Of a DNA stretch of 64,000 bases, positions 27,361 to 35,521 are shown piece by piece (positions within the stretch are counted from its first letter, which is position 1; every line of letters begins with the position of its first letter). The notes beneath the pieces are model-generated. The model searched no databases, had not been told where the DNA came from, and saw only the letters and a program-made list of their open reading frames with translations. A program made the translations under genes and the position numbers. Source of the DNA: Spartobacteria bacterium (lineage in GTDB: Bacteria > Verrucomicrobiota > Verrucomicrobiia > Chthoniobacterales > UBA6821); contig CANKWU010000009.1 in assembly GCA_947487385.1 (NCBI GenBank), positions 1 through 64,000 of the forward strand, read 5' to 3'.

Positions 27361-28236
27361 TCAGCGTGCGCTCCGGTAGCGGGGTCTCGTAGCGTATGAT
27401 CCCGGTAATTCGAGTCGCACAGAAAAACGACGCGCTCCCGCAAGAGCTTTTTTTACCTTGGCATCCTCGGCAGACCCCTCGATCTCAAGATAAAAGACAT
27501 AGGTCTCGGGATGTCCGGGAACAGGACGGGAAACAATTCTGCAAAGATTCACCCCAGCATGGTCAAAGGGTCCAAGAAACCGGTAAAGACTGCCCGAAGT
27601 CTGAGGAAGGGCTGCAACGATTGCGGTCTTGCAGCGCTTCTCTTTGGGCGATTTGGATGCCGTAGCGGAGATCACGAAGAAATGAGTGACATTCACCGCC
27701 TCAGGGCGGACGGGAAATTTCAGAACGGAAAGACCATAAAGCTCCGCAGCCCCGGGAGCGGCCAGGGCGACTGAAGTGACAGAAAGCGCAGCCTTTTTGG
27801 CAGCTTCCGCCGTGCTCGAAGTCTCAATCATTGTGACGCCCGGCAGATTTTCCATGATCCAGTCACGATGATGCCGGAGAGGCATCACATGGGAGTAAAC
27901 TGACTTCAACTTCCCGAAAGCTGGGCCATCATGCCCTAGCAAGGCGAGGCGGACGTCAAGGGCAAGTTCCTCATTAATGAAAATCTTGCCGGCCTGCTCA
28001 ATAAGAAGGTCAACCGTCTCGGTAATGGTACCCCCTGAGGAGTTCTCAATCGGCACAACACCCAACTGGGCCTGTCCGGAATGGACGGCATGAAACACCT
28101 CGGTGATGGTGGTCATGGGAAGCCCAGACCGTTTTGGAAAACGTTTCAGCGCAATCAGATGAGAAAAGGTACCTTCAGGGCCAAGATAAGCAACCTTGCC
28201 GGGCTTTGTTGACTTAGCAGTTTGGGAAGATGGCAT
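27361..28236 (-). CDS. pheA: Prephenate dehydratase (monofunctional)
   Basis: A 291-residue enzyme converting prephenate to phenylpyruvate for phenylalanine synthesis, with no chorismate mutase domain. The PDT domain has VAYLGPEGTFSHLIALKRF, VPIENSSGGTITETVDLL and the active-site region NVTHFFVIS, where the usual TRF is THF. The C-terminal ACT domain reads GSLYRFLGPFDHAGVNLCRIVSRP, where the Phe-binding ESRP motif is VSRP. Both changes may alter activity or feedback. ATG 28236 is preferred over a TTG upstream. tolB follows after 36 bases. Confidence 0.88.
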   Translation of the reverse strand: MPSSQTAKSTKPGKVAYLGPEGTFSHLIALKRFPKRSGLPMTTITEVFHAVHSGQAQLGVVPIENSSGGTITETVDLLIEQAGKIFINEELALDVRLALLGHDGPAFGKLKSVYSHVMPLRHHRDWIMENLPGVTMIETSSTAEAAKKAALSVTSVALAAPGAAELYGLSVLKFPVRPEAVNVTHFFVISATASKSPKEKRCKTAIVAALPQTSGSLYRFLGPFDHAGVNLCRIVSRPVPGHPETYVFYLEIEGSAEDAKVKKALAGARRFSVRLELPGSYATRPRYRSAR

Positions 28237-28366
28237 GTCTATAAGATTTATGAGGATTGAACCTTGTTCCTGCAAGTCTGAGCAAAAAGATAAGGTTTAG
28301 CTCACAAGAATGGGGGATTGATTTCCAGATTGCCCGGATGCATGAGGATGAGATGCTAACTACCGC

Positions 28367-28807
28367 ATGATCCGGATCATTCTCATCTTTGGCCTGCTCG
28401 CTCCCCTCTACGGTTCTGGATGTGCTTACCTCAATGTTCAGGCCAAGGGTCTACAAGCAGGCCATCAAATCGCCAACACTCAACCATCGGCCAAACAAGG
28501 CCTTATTTATCGCCTAACTCACCCTGCGAACTTCTTCCATTTTATTCCGCGGAAAAAGCAATCTCAACAACCAAAAAGAGCGGTCGCCCTTCTCACCGTT
28601 GGAATCATTAAGACCATCTCAAACGACGGGAGTTATGTGATTGCAGAACTGGAACCGGGAATCATGGTTGCCGCAGGCACCTCCGTTCTGATCACGGAAA
28701 ATGGCGGGGAAACGGCACATCTCAAGGTCGCAGAAATTACCCCTCCTTACTTCGTCGCTGAGATAGAGCATGGCCACCCGGATCTCGGAGACTTGCTGAA
28801 GCAATAG
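28367..28807 (+). CDS. Hypothetical lipoprotein
   Basis: A 146-residue protein with a short hydrophobic N-terminus and lipobox YGSGC (Cys about 19), so probably a lipoprotein. The middle is basic and Gln-rich (about 40-70). The C-terminal half is beta-rich (AVALLTVGIIKTISNDGSYVI... LEPGIMVAAGTSV), resembling a small OB-like or SH3-like fold. No family recognised. It stands alone, divergent from pheA. Confidence 0.6.
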   Translation: MIRIILIFGLLAPLYGSGCAYLNVQAKGLQAGHQIANTQPSAKQGLIYRLTHPANFFHFIPRKKQSQQPKRAVALLTVGIIKTISNDGSYVIAELEPGIMVAAGTSVLITENGGETAHLKVAEITPPYFVAEIEHGHPDLGDLLKQ

Positions 28808-28920
28808 TACCCTAAAAGACCAAAATAAAGCCACCAAACACCGACATGATCCTAACCATTGGGATTTAGGAAGACGGGGAGAGATTGACTTCAGGCCCTG
28901 ACTCCAAGCACTATCTGCAA

Positions 28921-28935
28921 CATTAATCACATTAA
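28921..28935. promoter_or_regulatory. Direct repeat before marR
   Basis: CATTAA is repeated at 28921-28926 and 28930-28935, nine bases apart, 39 bases before the marR start. This is a possible operator or promoter element for the regulator's own operon. Confidence 0.25.
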
Positions 28936-28973
28936 GTAACTCTTCGAGGTTGCTTTGAGATAAACACCCTTTC

Positions 28974-29453
28974 ATGACGCCATCTGAGGACCATCCACTC
29001 AACCAGCTTAACCCCCTCAATCTTGGGGAGGTGGATTCCCTTGCCGAGATCATTATGGTGATGCAGCGCCGCTTCTTGTCCAGCCTGATGGGCGAGCTGG
29101 CCCGGGGGAAAGTCTCCTTCCCACAGTTTTTCCTGCTTGGGCATCTCTCTTCTCAAGGGCCTTCCGGAATGAGCTGCATTGCCGCACTGATGGATCATAG
29201 CATGCCGGCGGCGACTGGGCTTGTGCAGCGACTTGAAAAACTGGGCTATGTAAAACGCTCCAAAGACAAGGACGATCAGAGAAAAGTGCTGGTTCAAACA
29301 ACCACCAAGGGAAGCCGTCTTGTGGAGGGAGTCCGCACGGAAATGGCAACCAACCTCGCTAAGGTAATGGATCTTCTGGAGCCTACCGAACAACGGTCTT
29401 GGCTGAATATTTACAAAAAAATACACGCCTACTGCGAGTCCAACTATCGATGA
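28974..29453 (+). CDS. MarR-family transcriptional regulator
   Basis: A 159-residue winged-helix regulator. Dimerisation helices flank a DNA-binding core: SFPQFFLLGHLSSQGPSGMS, recognition region MDHSMPAATGLVQRLEKLGYV and the wing KRSKDKDDQRKVLVQTTTKG. MarR proteins usually repress an adjacent efflux gene and release on binding a phenolic or similar ligand. Its stop overlaps the TolC gene start by ATGA, supporting control of that exporter. Confidence 0.9.
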   Translation: MTPSEDHPLNQLNPLNLGEVDSLAEIIMVMQRRFLSSLMGELARGKVSFPQFFLLGHLSSQGPSGMSCIAALMDHSMPAATGLVQRLEKLGYVKRSKDKDDQRKVLVQTTTKGSRLVEGVRTEMATNLAKVMDLLEPTEQRSWLNIYKKIHAYCESNYR

Positions 29454-31603
29454 AGACCTCCTCAAAACTCAAGCTGACTCTCTACTCCATCGGTTCCGCA
29501 GCTCTAGGCATGCTGATCTCTCCCACGGGAGTAGCGCAATCCCCGACGAATAGCGATGCACTGGTTGGCATTCCTAGCGTTACAGCGCAAGCGATGGATG
29601 ACTCGAACTCGAACTCCATTGTCGCCACGAACTTCCCCTCGCAGTCAGATCAGTCAATAAGCGGGATTTCTGTCGGCGCTCTAGCTCCCTACCAGGCACA
29701 GACAAACGCCCCCATCCTTGCGACCAACTTGCCCTCTACCGATGACCAGCCCCTCTCTGCTTCGTCCGTGCTGCCTGCTCTTTCGACCAACCCTCCCATG
29801 CCACCGCAGGGATTGGATGCAGGGACAAACGCCCTGACTAATCTCCCCATCATCACGCCACCGGATCTTCCTATTGCGGCACCTATCACGAATGCAATCA
29901 CCCCCTCGTCGCTTCCAGCGCCACTCCCTGAGACCACGACTGGCCCATTTCCGATGCCCACTCCAACAACCAATAATTTCGGGCTGATCGACAAGATCAT
30001 GAGTCAGATCAAGGATGTCCCCCTCACCGCCGAGGCTCTCGCAAAAGCCGGCAACAAAGTCGTTCCGGGAATCATCGCCAAGGATGCCAAGAGAATGAAT
30101 ATCGATGAGACGGTGCAATATGCCCTGTCCCATAATCCCGATATCCTGACCGCCGTCCAGAACATCCAGAGAGCCTCTGGCAACTACATCAACGTCCGCG
30201 CAGGCCTCCTTCCGAAGCTCAATGTCCTGCCCGCTTACACCTGGCTCGACCCCAACATCCAGAATGGTCAGAAGGCTCCCGGAGCCTCCAGCACAGGCAT
30301 TCCCAGCGTTCAAGTCAACCAAGCCTGGAACATCAACTTCCAGGGGACTCAGCTTCTTTATGACGGATGGAAAACTCCCTCCCTCACAGACGCGGCCAAA
30401 CTCTCCGAGCAGATCGCTTACTTCCAACTTCGTCAGACTCTCGATCGTGTGGTGGCCGACGTGGTGCGACAGTTCTACCAAGTCGTTTTGAACCGCGCCC
30501 TTGTTATCGCCAACGAGCAGCAGGTCTCCCTTTACAAAACCCAAGTCACCGACCAGCAGAGTCGTTACGATGCAGGGACAGTTCCTCGATTCAATGTGCT
30601 CCAAGCTCAGGTTCAGATGGCCAACGCCATGCCTCCCTTGATCGCTGCGGAAAACAACCTGCGCGTCTCGATGTTCCGCCTTGTCCAGCTCATCGGCATG
30701 GACTACCCGAATATTCAGAACATCAAACTCCCCTTTGATGTGCAGGGGGAACTCGGCTACTACCCCCGCAAGATCGACGAAAATGCCTCGATCCACACCG
30801 CGCTCCAGCGCAATCCCCAACTCAAGGCCCAGCGCTCGAACATCCTCGTTACTGCAAAACAAGTGACCGCCGCCATCTCGGGTTGGCTTCCGACGCTTAA
30901 TGCCAACGGGGGCTATCAGATCCAGAGTTACAAGTATGACCAGTCCCTCTCGGAAACCATCGAAGGATGGTTCTTTGGTGCCACCGGCAGCTGGGCGATC
31001 TTCGACGGCCTAGCCACGTACGGCTCGGTCAAGCAGGCAAAAGCGACCATGCAGAACGCCAAGATCGCCTATGATAACAACGTCCGCGGCGTCGTCACCG
31101 AGGTCCAGACAGCCATCTCCAACCTCCAACAGGCGAGAGAGACGATCGAAAGCCAGAAGGCCACCGTGGAACAGGCGGCCGAGGCGCTCCGACTCTCCCG
31201 TGAGCGACTCGATGCGGGAGCTGGCGTGCAACTCGACGTGATCAATGCGCAGGTTCAACTTCTCCAGGCCCAGACCGCGGTTCTCTCAGCCCTCTTCCAA
31301 TACATCGCGGCCACTGCGGAATATGACCGGGCCCTCTCACTGCACACACAGTACGAGGAACTCTTTGATGACCCATTGAACAAATGGGAGAAAGCCCGGT
31401 ACCAATCCCTCAATGCCGAGAATCGGACCCGTCCACAGCTCCCTAGGTCGATGCGTAAAAATGATCCACTGCCGCCGGGGGTCCAGTTTGACGATCTGAT
31501 CAAAAGCTCCACCGTACGGAAACAGGAGCAGCCTCTCGACGCGAAAGACAAAGGCAAAACAGCTAAGGGCACGAAGAAAACCGACAAGAAATCCGTCGAT
31601 TGA
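29450..31603 (+). CDS. TolC-family outer membrane protein with long N-terminal linker
   Basis: A 717-residue outer membrane factor, far longer than TolC (about 490). Signal peptide about 1-30 (cut after GVAQ). Residues about 31-175 form a low-complexity linker rich in Ser, Pro, Asn, Thr with repeated ATNFPSQSD/ATNLPSTDD-type units. The OEP domain follows (about 200-640): NIDETVQYALSHNPDILTAVQNI, RFNVLQAQVQMANA, AEALRLSRERLDAGAGVQLDVINAQ-type sequence. The C-terminal 70 residues are Lys-rich. It is coupled to marR upstream and to pgeF downstream (TTGA). No pump or adaptor gene is adjacent. Confidence 0.85.
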   Translation: MKTSSKLKLTLYSIGSAALGMLISPTGVAQSPTNSDALVGIPSVTAQAMDDSNSNSIVATNFPSQSDQSISGISVGALAPYQAQTNAPILATNLPSTDDQPLSASSVLPALSTNPPMPPQGLDAGTNALTNLPIITPPDLPIAAPITNAITPSSLPAPLPETTTGPFPMPTPTTNNFGLIDKIMSQIKDVPLTAEALAKAGNKVVPGIIAKDAKRMNIDETVQYALSHNPDILTAVQNIQRASGNYINVRAGLLPKLNVLPAYTWLDPNIQNGQKAPGASSTGIPSVQVNQAWNINFQGTQLLYDGWKTPSLTDAAKLSEQIAYFQLRQTLDRVVADVVRQFYQVVLNRALVIANEQQVSLYKTQVTDQQSRYDAGTVPRFNVLQAQVQMANAMPPLIAAENNLRVSMFRLVQLIGMDYPNIQNIKLPFDVQGELGYYPRKIDENASIHTALQRNPQLKAQRSNILVTAKQVTAAISGWLPTLNANGGYQIQSYKYDQSLSETIEGWFFGATGSWAIFDGLATYGSVKQAKATMQNAKIAYDNNVRGVVTEVQTAISNLQQARETIESQKATVEQAAEALRLSRERLDAGAGVQLDVINAQVQLLQAQTAVLSALFQYIAATAEYDRALSLHTQYEELFDDPLNKWEKARYQSLNAENRTRPQLPRSMRKNDPLPPGVQFDDLIKSSTVRKQEQPLDAKDKGKTAKGTKKTDKKSVD

Positions 31604-32271
31604 ACGAACGCCATCCCACTGTTGAAGTTATCCAGATCCCCGCACGGTGCTCAGTGCATCACGTCGCCGCACGGTTGATCGGACGGATTCCCAAGGTTGA
31701 GGTTGCACTGGAGCGAGATGCGGCGATGGCGGCACTGGCGCCACATCAATTCAACTTGCTCATAGAGCAAGGGCTCGGAAGTTTCCCCTTGGTCACTGCG
31801 GAACAGGTTCACGGAAATCATGTAGCCTTTGTTAGGGAACCTTCGTCATCGCCAATTCCAAATTCTGACGGCCTACTCACCACAGTACGGGGAATCACCC
31901 TTGGCATTTCTGTTGCTGATTGCGCCCCAGTCTGGCTGGTCGCCAAGGATGGATCAGCAGGAGGGCTACTTCACTCGGGGAAAAAAGGAACAGAACTGGG
32001 AATCGTCCCGGAAGGCATTCGCTCCCTCTGCTCCATGACGACTCTCTCTCCCAAAGATCTTATTTTAGTCATCGGTCCTTGCATTCGCCCACCCTGCTAC
32101 GAGGTTGATTTCGCTGCAGAAATCAGGCGTCAGGCCCATGAAGCTGGCTTGACAGATATCCTCGACGATTGCATTTGCACGGCATGTCATCCTGAGCGCT
32201 ACTACTCGTACCGGCGGGAACTCGGACTGACAGGACGGATGCTAGCCACACTCACACTTCTTCCCTTGTAA
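31600..32271 (+). CDS. YfiH/PgeF-family (multicopper-oxidase-like) purine nucleoside enzyme
   Basis: A 223-residue member of the family variously described as polyphenol oxidase, purine nucleoside phosphorylase or peptidoglycan editing factor. The metal-binding residues are H71 (AEQVHGN), C108 (SVADCAP) and H125 (LLHSGKKGTE, where many members have HAGWRG). The C-terminus has IGPCIRPPCYEV and RYYSYRRE. The TTG start overlaps the TolC stop. Its place after an efflux gene does not settle its function. Confidence 0.82.
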   Translation: MNERHPTVEVIQIPARCSVHHVAARLIGRIPKVEVALERDAAMAALAPHQFNLLIEQGLGSFPLVTAEQVHGNHVAFVREPSSSPIPNSDGLLTTVRGITLGISVADCAPVWLVAKDGSAGGLLHSGKKGTELGIVPEGIRSLCSMTTLSPKDLILVIGPCIRPPCYEVDFAAEIRRQAHEAGLTDILDDCICTACHPERYYSYRRELGLTGRMLATLTLLPL

Positions 32272-32278
32272 TCCTGAA

Positions 32279-32998
32279 ATGAGAAGGGAATTTGATCCGA
32301 ACGTTCCCGAGCTAATGGATCTAGCCGTCCTGGAGAACGGAAAACCCTCTGCACAACTGGAACAGGATCTTGCGAATCTCCGCTGGCTCAACCGACACTT
32401 CGGAGCCCTCTCTATCCTTCACTGTTTTCTGAAACGCTGGTTCTTAAAACGCCTTCCTGGAGGCCCATCGCTCCGAGTTCTGGACCTGGCGACTGGGGAG
32501 GGTGACCTCCCAAGGGAATTAGTCCTCTGGTGTCGCGAGCGGGGTCTTTCAGTCGCTGTCGATGCGGTCGATAGGAATGAAGCCACCTTGGCCGTTGCAA
32601 GAGAGAGAAGTCGGGATTTTCCCGAGATCACCTTCCATCATGGAGATATTCGGAGTTGGGGCTCCGGTTCGTGGGAGCTGGTTTTATGCTCGTTGGTGCT
32701 TCATCACTTCAGCGATGAAGATGCCGTTCAGGTCATGAAAAACGCTAGGAGACTTTCCTCGGATCACCTGCTAATGGCGGACCTGGAGAGAAGTCGCTGC
32801 GGCGCTCTCGGAATCTGGCTGCTAACCGCCCTCTTACTAAGAGAGCCGATGACCCAGCACGACGCCCGGCTCTCGATCCGCCGTTCCTTCTCCTTTGCGG
32901 AATTTCGATCATTGGCCCTTGCTGCCGGATGGAACACTTTCGGGCACGCTCGGTTTCCTATCACACGCCAATCAATCTGGATAGATCGGGTTGAGTAA
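32279..32998 (+). CDS. SAM-dependent methyltransferase
   Basis: A 239-residue class I methyltransferase with motif I VLDLATGEGD (about 67-76), a motif II acid in VDAVDRNEATL, motif III HHGDIRSW and LVLCSLVLHHF. A helical insert near the end (GIWLLTALLLREPMTQHDARLS) is common in small-molecule or quinone-like methyltransferases. Substrate unknown. It is the last gene of marR-tolC-pgeF-methyltransferase, seven bases after pgeF, so a substrate linked to efflux is conceivable. Confidence 0.85.
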   Translation: MRREFDPNVPELMDLAVLENGKPSAQLEQDLANLRWLNRHFGALSILHCFLKRWFLKRLPGGPSLRVLDLATGEGDLPRELVLWCRERGLSVAVDAVDRNEATLAVARERSRDFPEITFHHGDIRSWGSGSWELVLCSLVLHHFSDEDAVQVMKNARRLSSDHLLMADLERSRCGALGIWLLTALLLREPMTQHDARLSIRRSFSFAEFRSLALAAGWNTFGHARFPITRQSIWIDRVE

Positions 32999-33006
32999 AG
33001 ATTCTT

Positions 33007-35469
33007 TCAGTTCCCTTTGGAAATACTCGGCGTCGGCTTAGGAGTCGCTTTTCCCTTGGGAAGGAGCTTGGGACGCCACTGGGGATGCTTTGCGGATCCC
33101 GTCGACTCGTACTCGAAGATTTTACTGATCAGGAAGGTTGCAAGCCCCGGTATTCCCTGGGCATTAAGCCTGATACTCATATCCATGCTGTCGTCGAGGT
33201 AATAGATTTTGCCATGCCCAATCATGTTGAAGCCCGTGCCCTCAATGAGCAGATCCCGAGTGGTGATGGTGCCATCCTTAACACTGAAATCGGTGGTCGC
33301 TTTTTTTGCCGATTGGTAGCCCAAACCGGGAATCACATCATTAAGCAGAAGAGACAGGGGGCCTAGGATCGGCATGGCCAGAACATTGCCGTCGCGGATC
33401 AGGAGATTTCCCTTGCCGATCATAGCCCTGTCATTGCCCCCAACCGCTCGGAAAGTATAATTTCCGGTTAATTTACCGCTAGACTCATTGTAATCGAAAT
33501 AGAGCTTGGCGAGTGTCTTGAAATCAACGTTCTCCAAGTGCACCGAGGCCCCGTAACTGGTATCTCCCGGCATCACGGAAACATCAGCTTTCAGGGCAAC
33601 ATCACCACCGAACAGGCGCGACTGAGGCAGGTCGATCTGGAGCTTCTGCCCCTTTAGCAGCACAGTGCCAGATGTTGGTCCAAACGGAAGATCCTTCCCG
33701 ATCAGCGTGTACCCCAATCCCTCGGATGCCATTAACTGAATGCGAAGGTCGTTTTTATCGGGATCATGCAACCCGACTTTACCCGTGAGTTGGATATTGG
33801 GGGCTTTGACAAAGCGGTAATTCTTTAGCGACTGGGCAATACGTGGATCGATCCAAGTCATCATTTTTACCGGATCAAGCGTGGACTGTATCTTTGGAAA
33901 GAGCCCTTCCCAGTTCTTGTAATCATAGACGAACTCTCCGTGACCCGACCCCTCACCCATCCTCACCAGGATATCTCGGAAGGTAATGGCTCCGTTGGCT
34001 GCCAAGAATTTCGCGCTCAGCCCGTCGATCCAAGCTCCCCTCATGGCCGCCTTCCCGAGATTCAAACTTCCACTCCCCTGAAGTTGGAGGGAGTCAAGGA
34101 GAGGAGCTCCACCATCGAAGCTTATTTGCAGAGGTTCCTTGAAATTCATCGCCTCGAGGGCTTCGCGGGTTTTTCCTCCTGTCATCGGAGCAAACTTTGA
34201 GGGGAGGAGAGTTGCCTTCAGACGAAGGCGGTTGTCACCTGGAGCAACCATGATGTCGGCGTCGATTGTTCCGGATTCACCGGATGCGTGAAAGTCCCGA
34301 ACGAGAAGCTTCTCCTGCCTTAGAGCCACTCCCGCGGAGAGCACATCGAAGATGACTCCTCGGAAACCGATATGCCCCGTATTGAACCGAGCGATTCCCT
34401 CAAGAGCAGGTTTGCCCGAAAGCCAATCTGCGGAAAGCTTCCCCTCAATATGTAGCGGGTCTCGGCAGATCCAGTCGCTCATCTTCTTTGGTGGCAGAAG
34501 CAACGCTGGCAGCACGCTACTGCTCACCATTCCTGAAAACTCGAGAAACGCATTCTTGTTGCGAAAATCTGCCTTTCCTTCAGCTTGAAGGATCCCGGCG
34601 CCATCATCCGTCAAAAGCCTATCCAAGGTTAATTTGCTGTCCTGATAATGAAGCTCCAGTCCAATCCTCTGAAATGGTATGGCGTGCCACTCTCCGGGAC
34701 CTGTCCGCAACTCTGCCCTGTCCACTCTCAGGCTTTCAGTATCACCGAGATCTCCCCCAGCTATCATGGTGAGCTGTGGCTTGCCTTCTTTCCAGTGAAT
34801 GGACTTCAACTCCCGTTGAATCGTATCAATGGCTTGCGCCGTCTTTCCCGGTCCTTCCTGAGAAACCGGCTTGGGTGAGAACTTTTGGGGATTCAGGAAG
34901 GATCCAGAAACGCTCACCTTGACCCCGGCAATCTCAAAGGTTGCCGAACTCAATCGAAACTGGGAGGGGGGACAGATAATCAGGCCACGGACATGATCGA
35001 GTCTGAGCCGAGGCTCCTCGGAGGGCCCCAAGGGGATATCAAGGGTGGCATCCCTGAGAAAGATCTGCTCAAGATGCGGGTCACGTCGCAAGAGCGAATC
35101 CATATTCATGGAGACGGCAATCCTGTTGGCGGAAACAATCAATCTCCGAGCCGGCGTTAGATCGTGAATCTGTAGTCGATCGAGGATAAATCCTCGTGTC
35201 GGGCTGAAAAGCACACGCCCAATACTGACGCTGTAGAACTTGCCTCCGAGCAGCCCTTCCGCCTTTTCGCGCACGGTATCTCCCAGCCCATATGTCGAGG
35301 TGATGACTAGGATGATAGGAATCCCAAGGAAGAGAAAAAAGAAGAGGAATCCAAAAAATGAAGCGGCCATGTATCGGAACAAATGCTCCAGCTTGCCTTT
35401 GAATGTACTGCGATCCGTGACTTCACCCCTCCTTTGCCGGGAAATGATAGTTGCTCTCGGATTGCTCAT
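33007..35469 (-). CDS. AsmA-like inner-membrane-anchored protein
   Basis: An 820-residue protein with one N-terminal helix (about 31-57) and a very long periplasmic beta-rich part. The C-terminus is typical of AsmA/YhdP-type proteins: ILGPLSLLLNDVIPGLGYQS, TTDFSVKDGTITTRDLLIEG, then MDMSIRLNAQGIPG. Such proteins are thought to bridge the membranes and move phospholipids to the outer membrane. A Pro/Lys-rich tail follows. The start is ATG 35469, with a GTG one codon earlier. priA ends 52 bases upstream. Confidence 0.8.
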   Translation of the reverse strand: MSNPRATIISRQRRGEVTDRSTFKGKLEHLFRYMAASFFGFLFFFLFLGIPIILVITSTYGLGDTVREKAEGLLGGKFYSVSIGRVLFSPTRGFILDRLQIHDLTPARRLIVSANRIAVSMNMDSLLRRDPHLEQIFLRDATLDIPLGPSEEPRLRLDHVRGLIICPPSQFRLSSATFEIAGVKVSVSGSFLNPQKFSPKPVSQEGPGKTAQAIDTIQRELKSIHWKEGKPQLTMIAGGDLGDTESLRVDRAELRTGPGEWHAIPFQRIGLELHYQDSKLTLDRLLTDDGAGILQAEGKADFRNKNAFLEFSGMVSSSVLPALLLPPKKMSDWICRDPLHIEGKLSADWLSGKPALEGIARFNTGHIGFRGVIFDVLSAGVALRQEKLLVRDFHASGESGTIDADIMVAPGDNRLRLKATLLPSKFAPMTGGKTREALEAMNFKEPLQISFDGGAPLLDSLQLQGSGSLNLGKAAMRGAWIDGLSAKFLAANGAITFRDILVRMGEGSGHGEFVYDYKNWEGLFPKIQSTLDPVKMMTWIDPRIAQSLKNYRFVKAPNIQLTGKVGLHDPDKNDLRIQLMASEGLGYTLIGKDLPFGPTSGTVLLKGQKLQIDLPQSRLFGGDVALKADVSVMPGDTSYGASVHLENVDFKTLAKLYFDYNESSGKLTGNYTFRAVGGNDRAMIGKGNLLIRDGNVLAMPILGPLSLLLNDVIPGLGYQSAKKATTDFSVKDGTITTRDLLIEGTGFNMIGHGKIYYLDDSMDMSIRLNAQGIPGLATFLISKIFEYESTGSAKHPQWRPKLLPKGKATPKPTPSISKGN

Positions 35470-35521
35470 CACTCAACTTTCTGGATTGAAGAGTCTCTTG
35501 TAAAGCAGTGGAAGAGGTTGC

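Noticed and set aside
29681-30862. 393-residue open frame antisense to the second tolC
   Set aside because: Composition mirrors the Gly/Asp/Val complement of the tolC codons; no signal, domain or start context.
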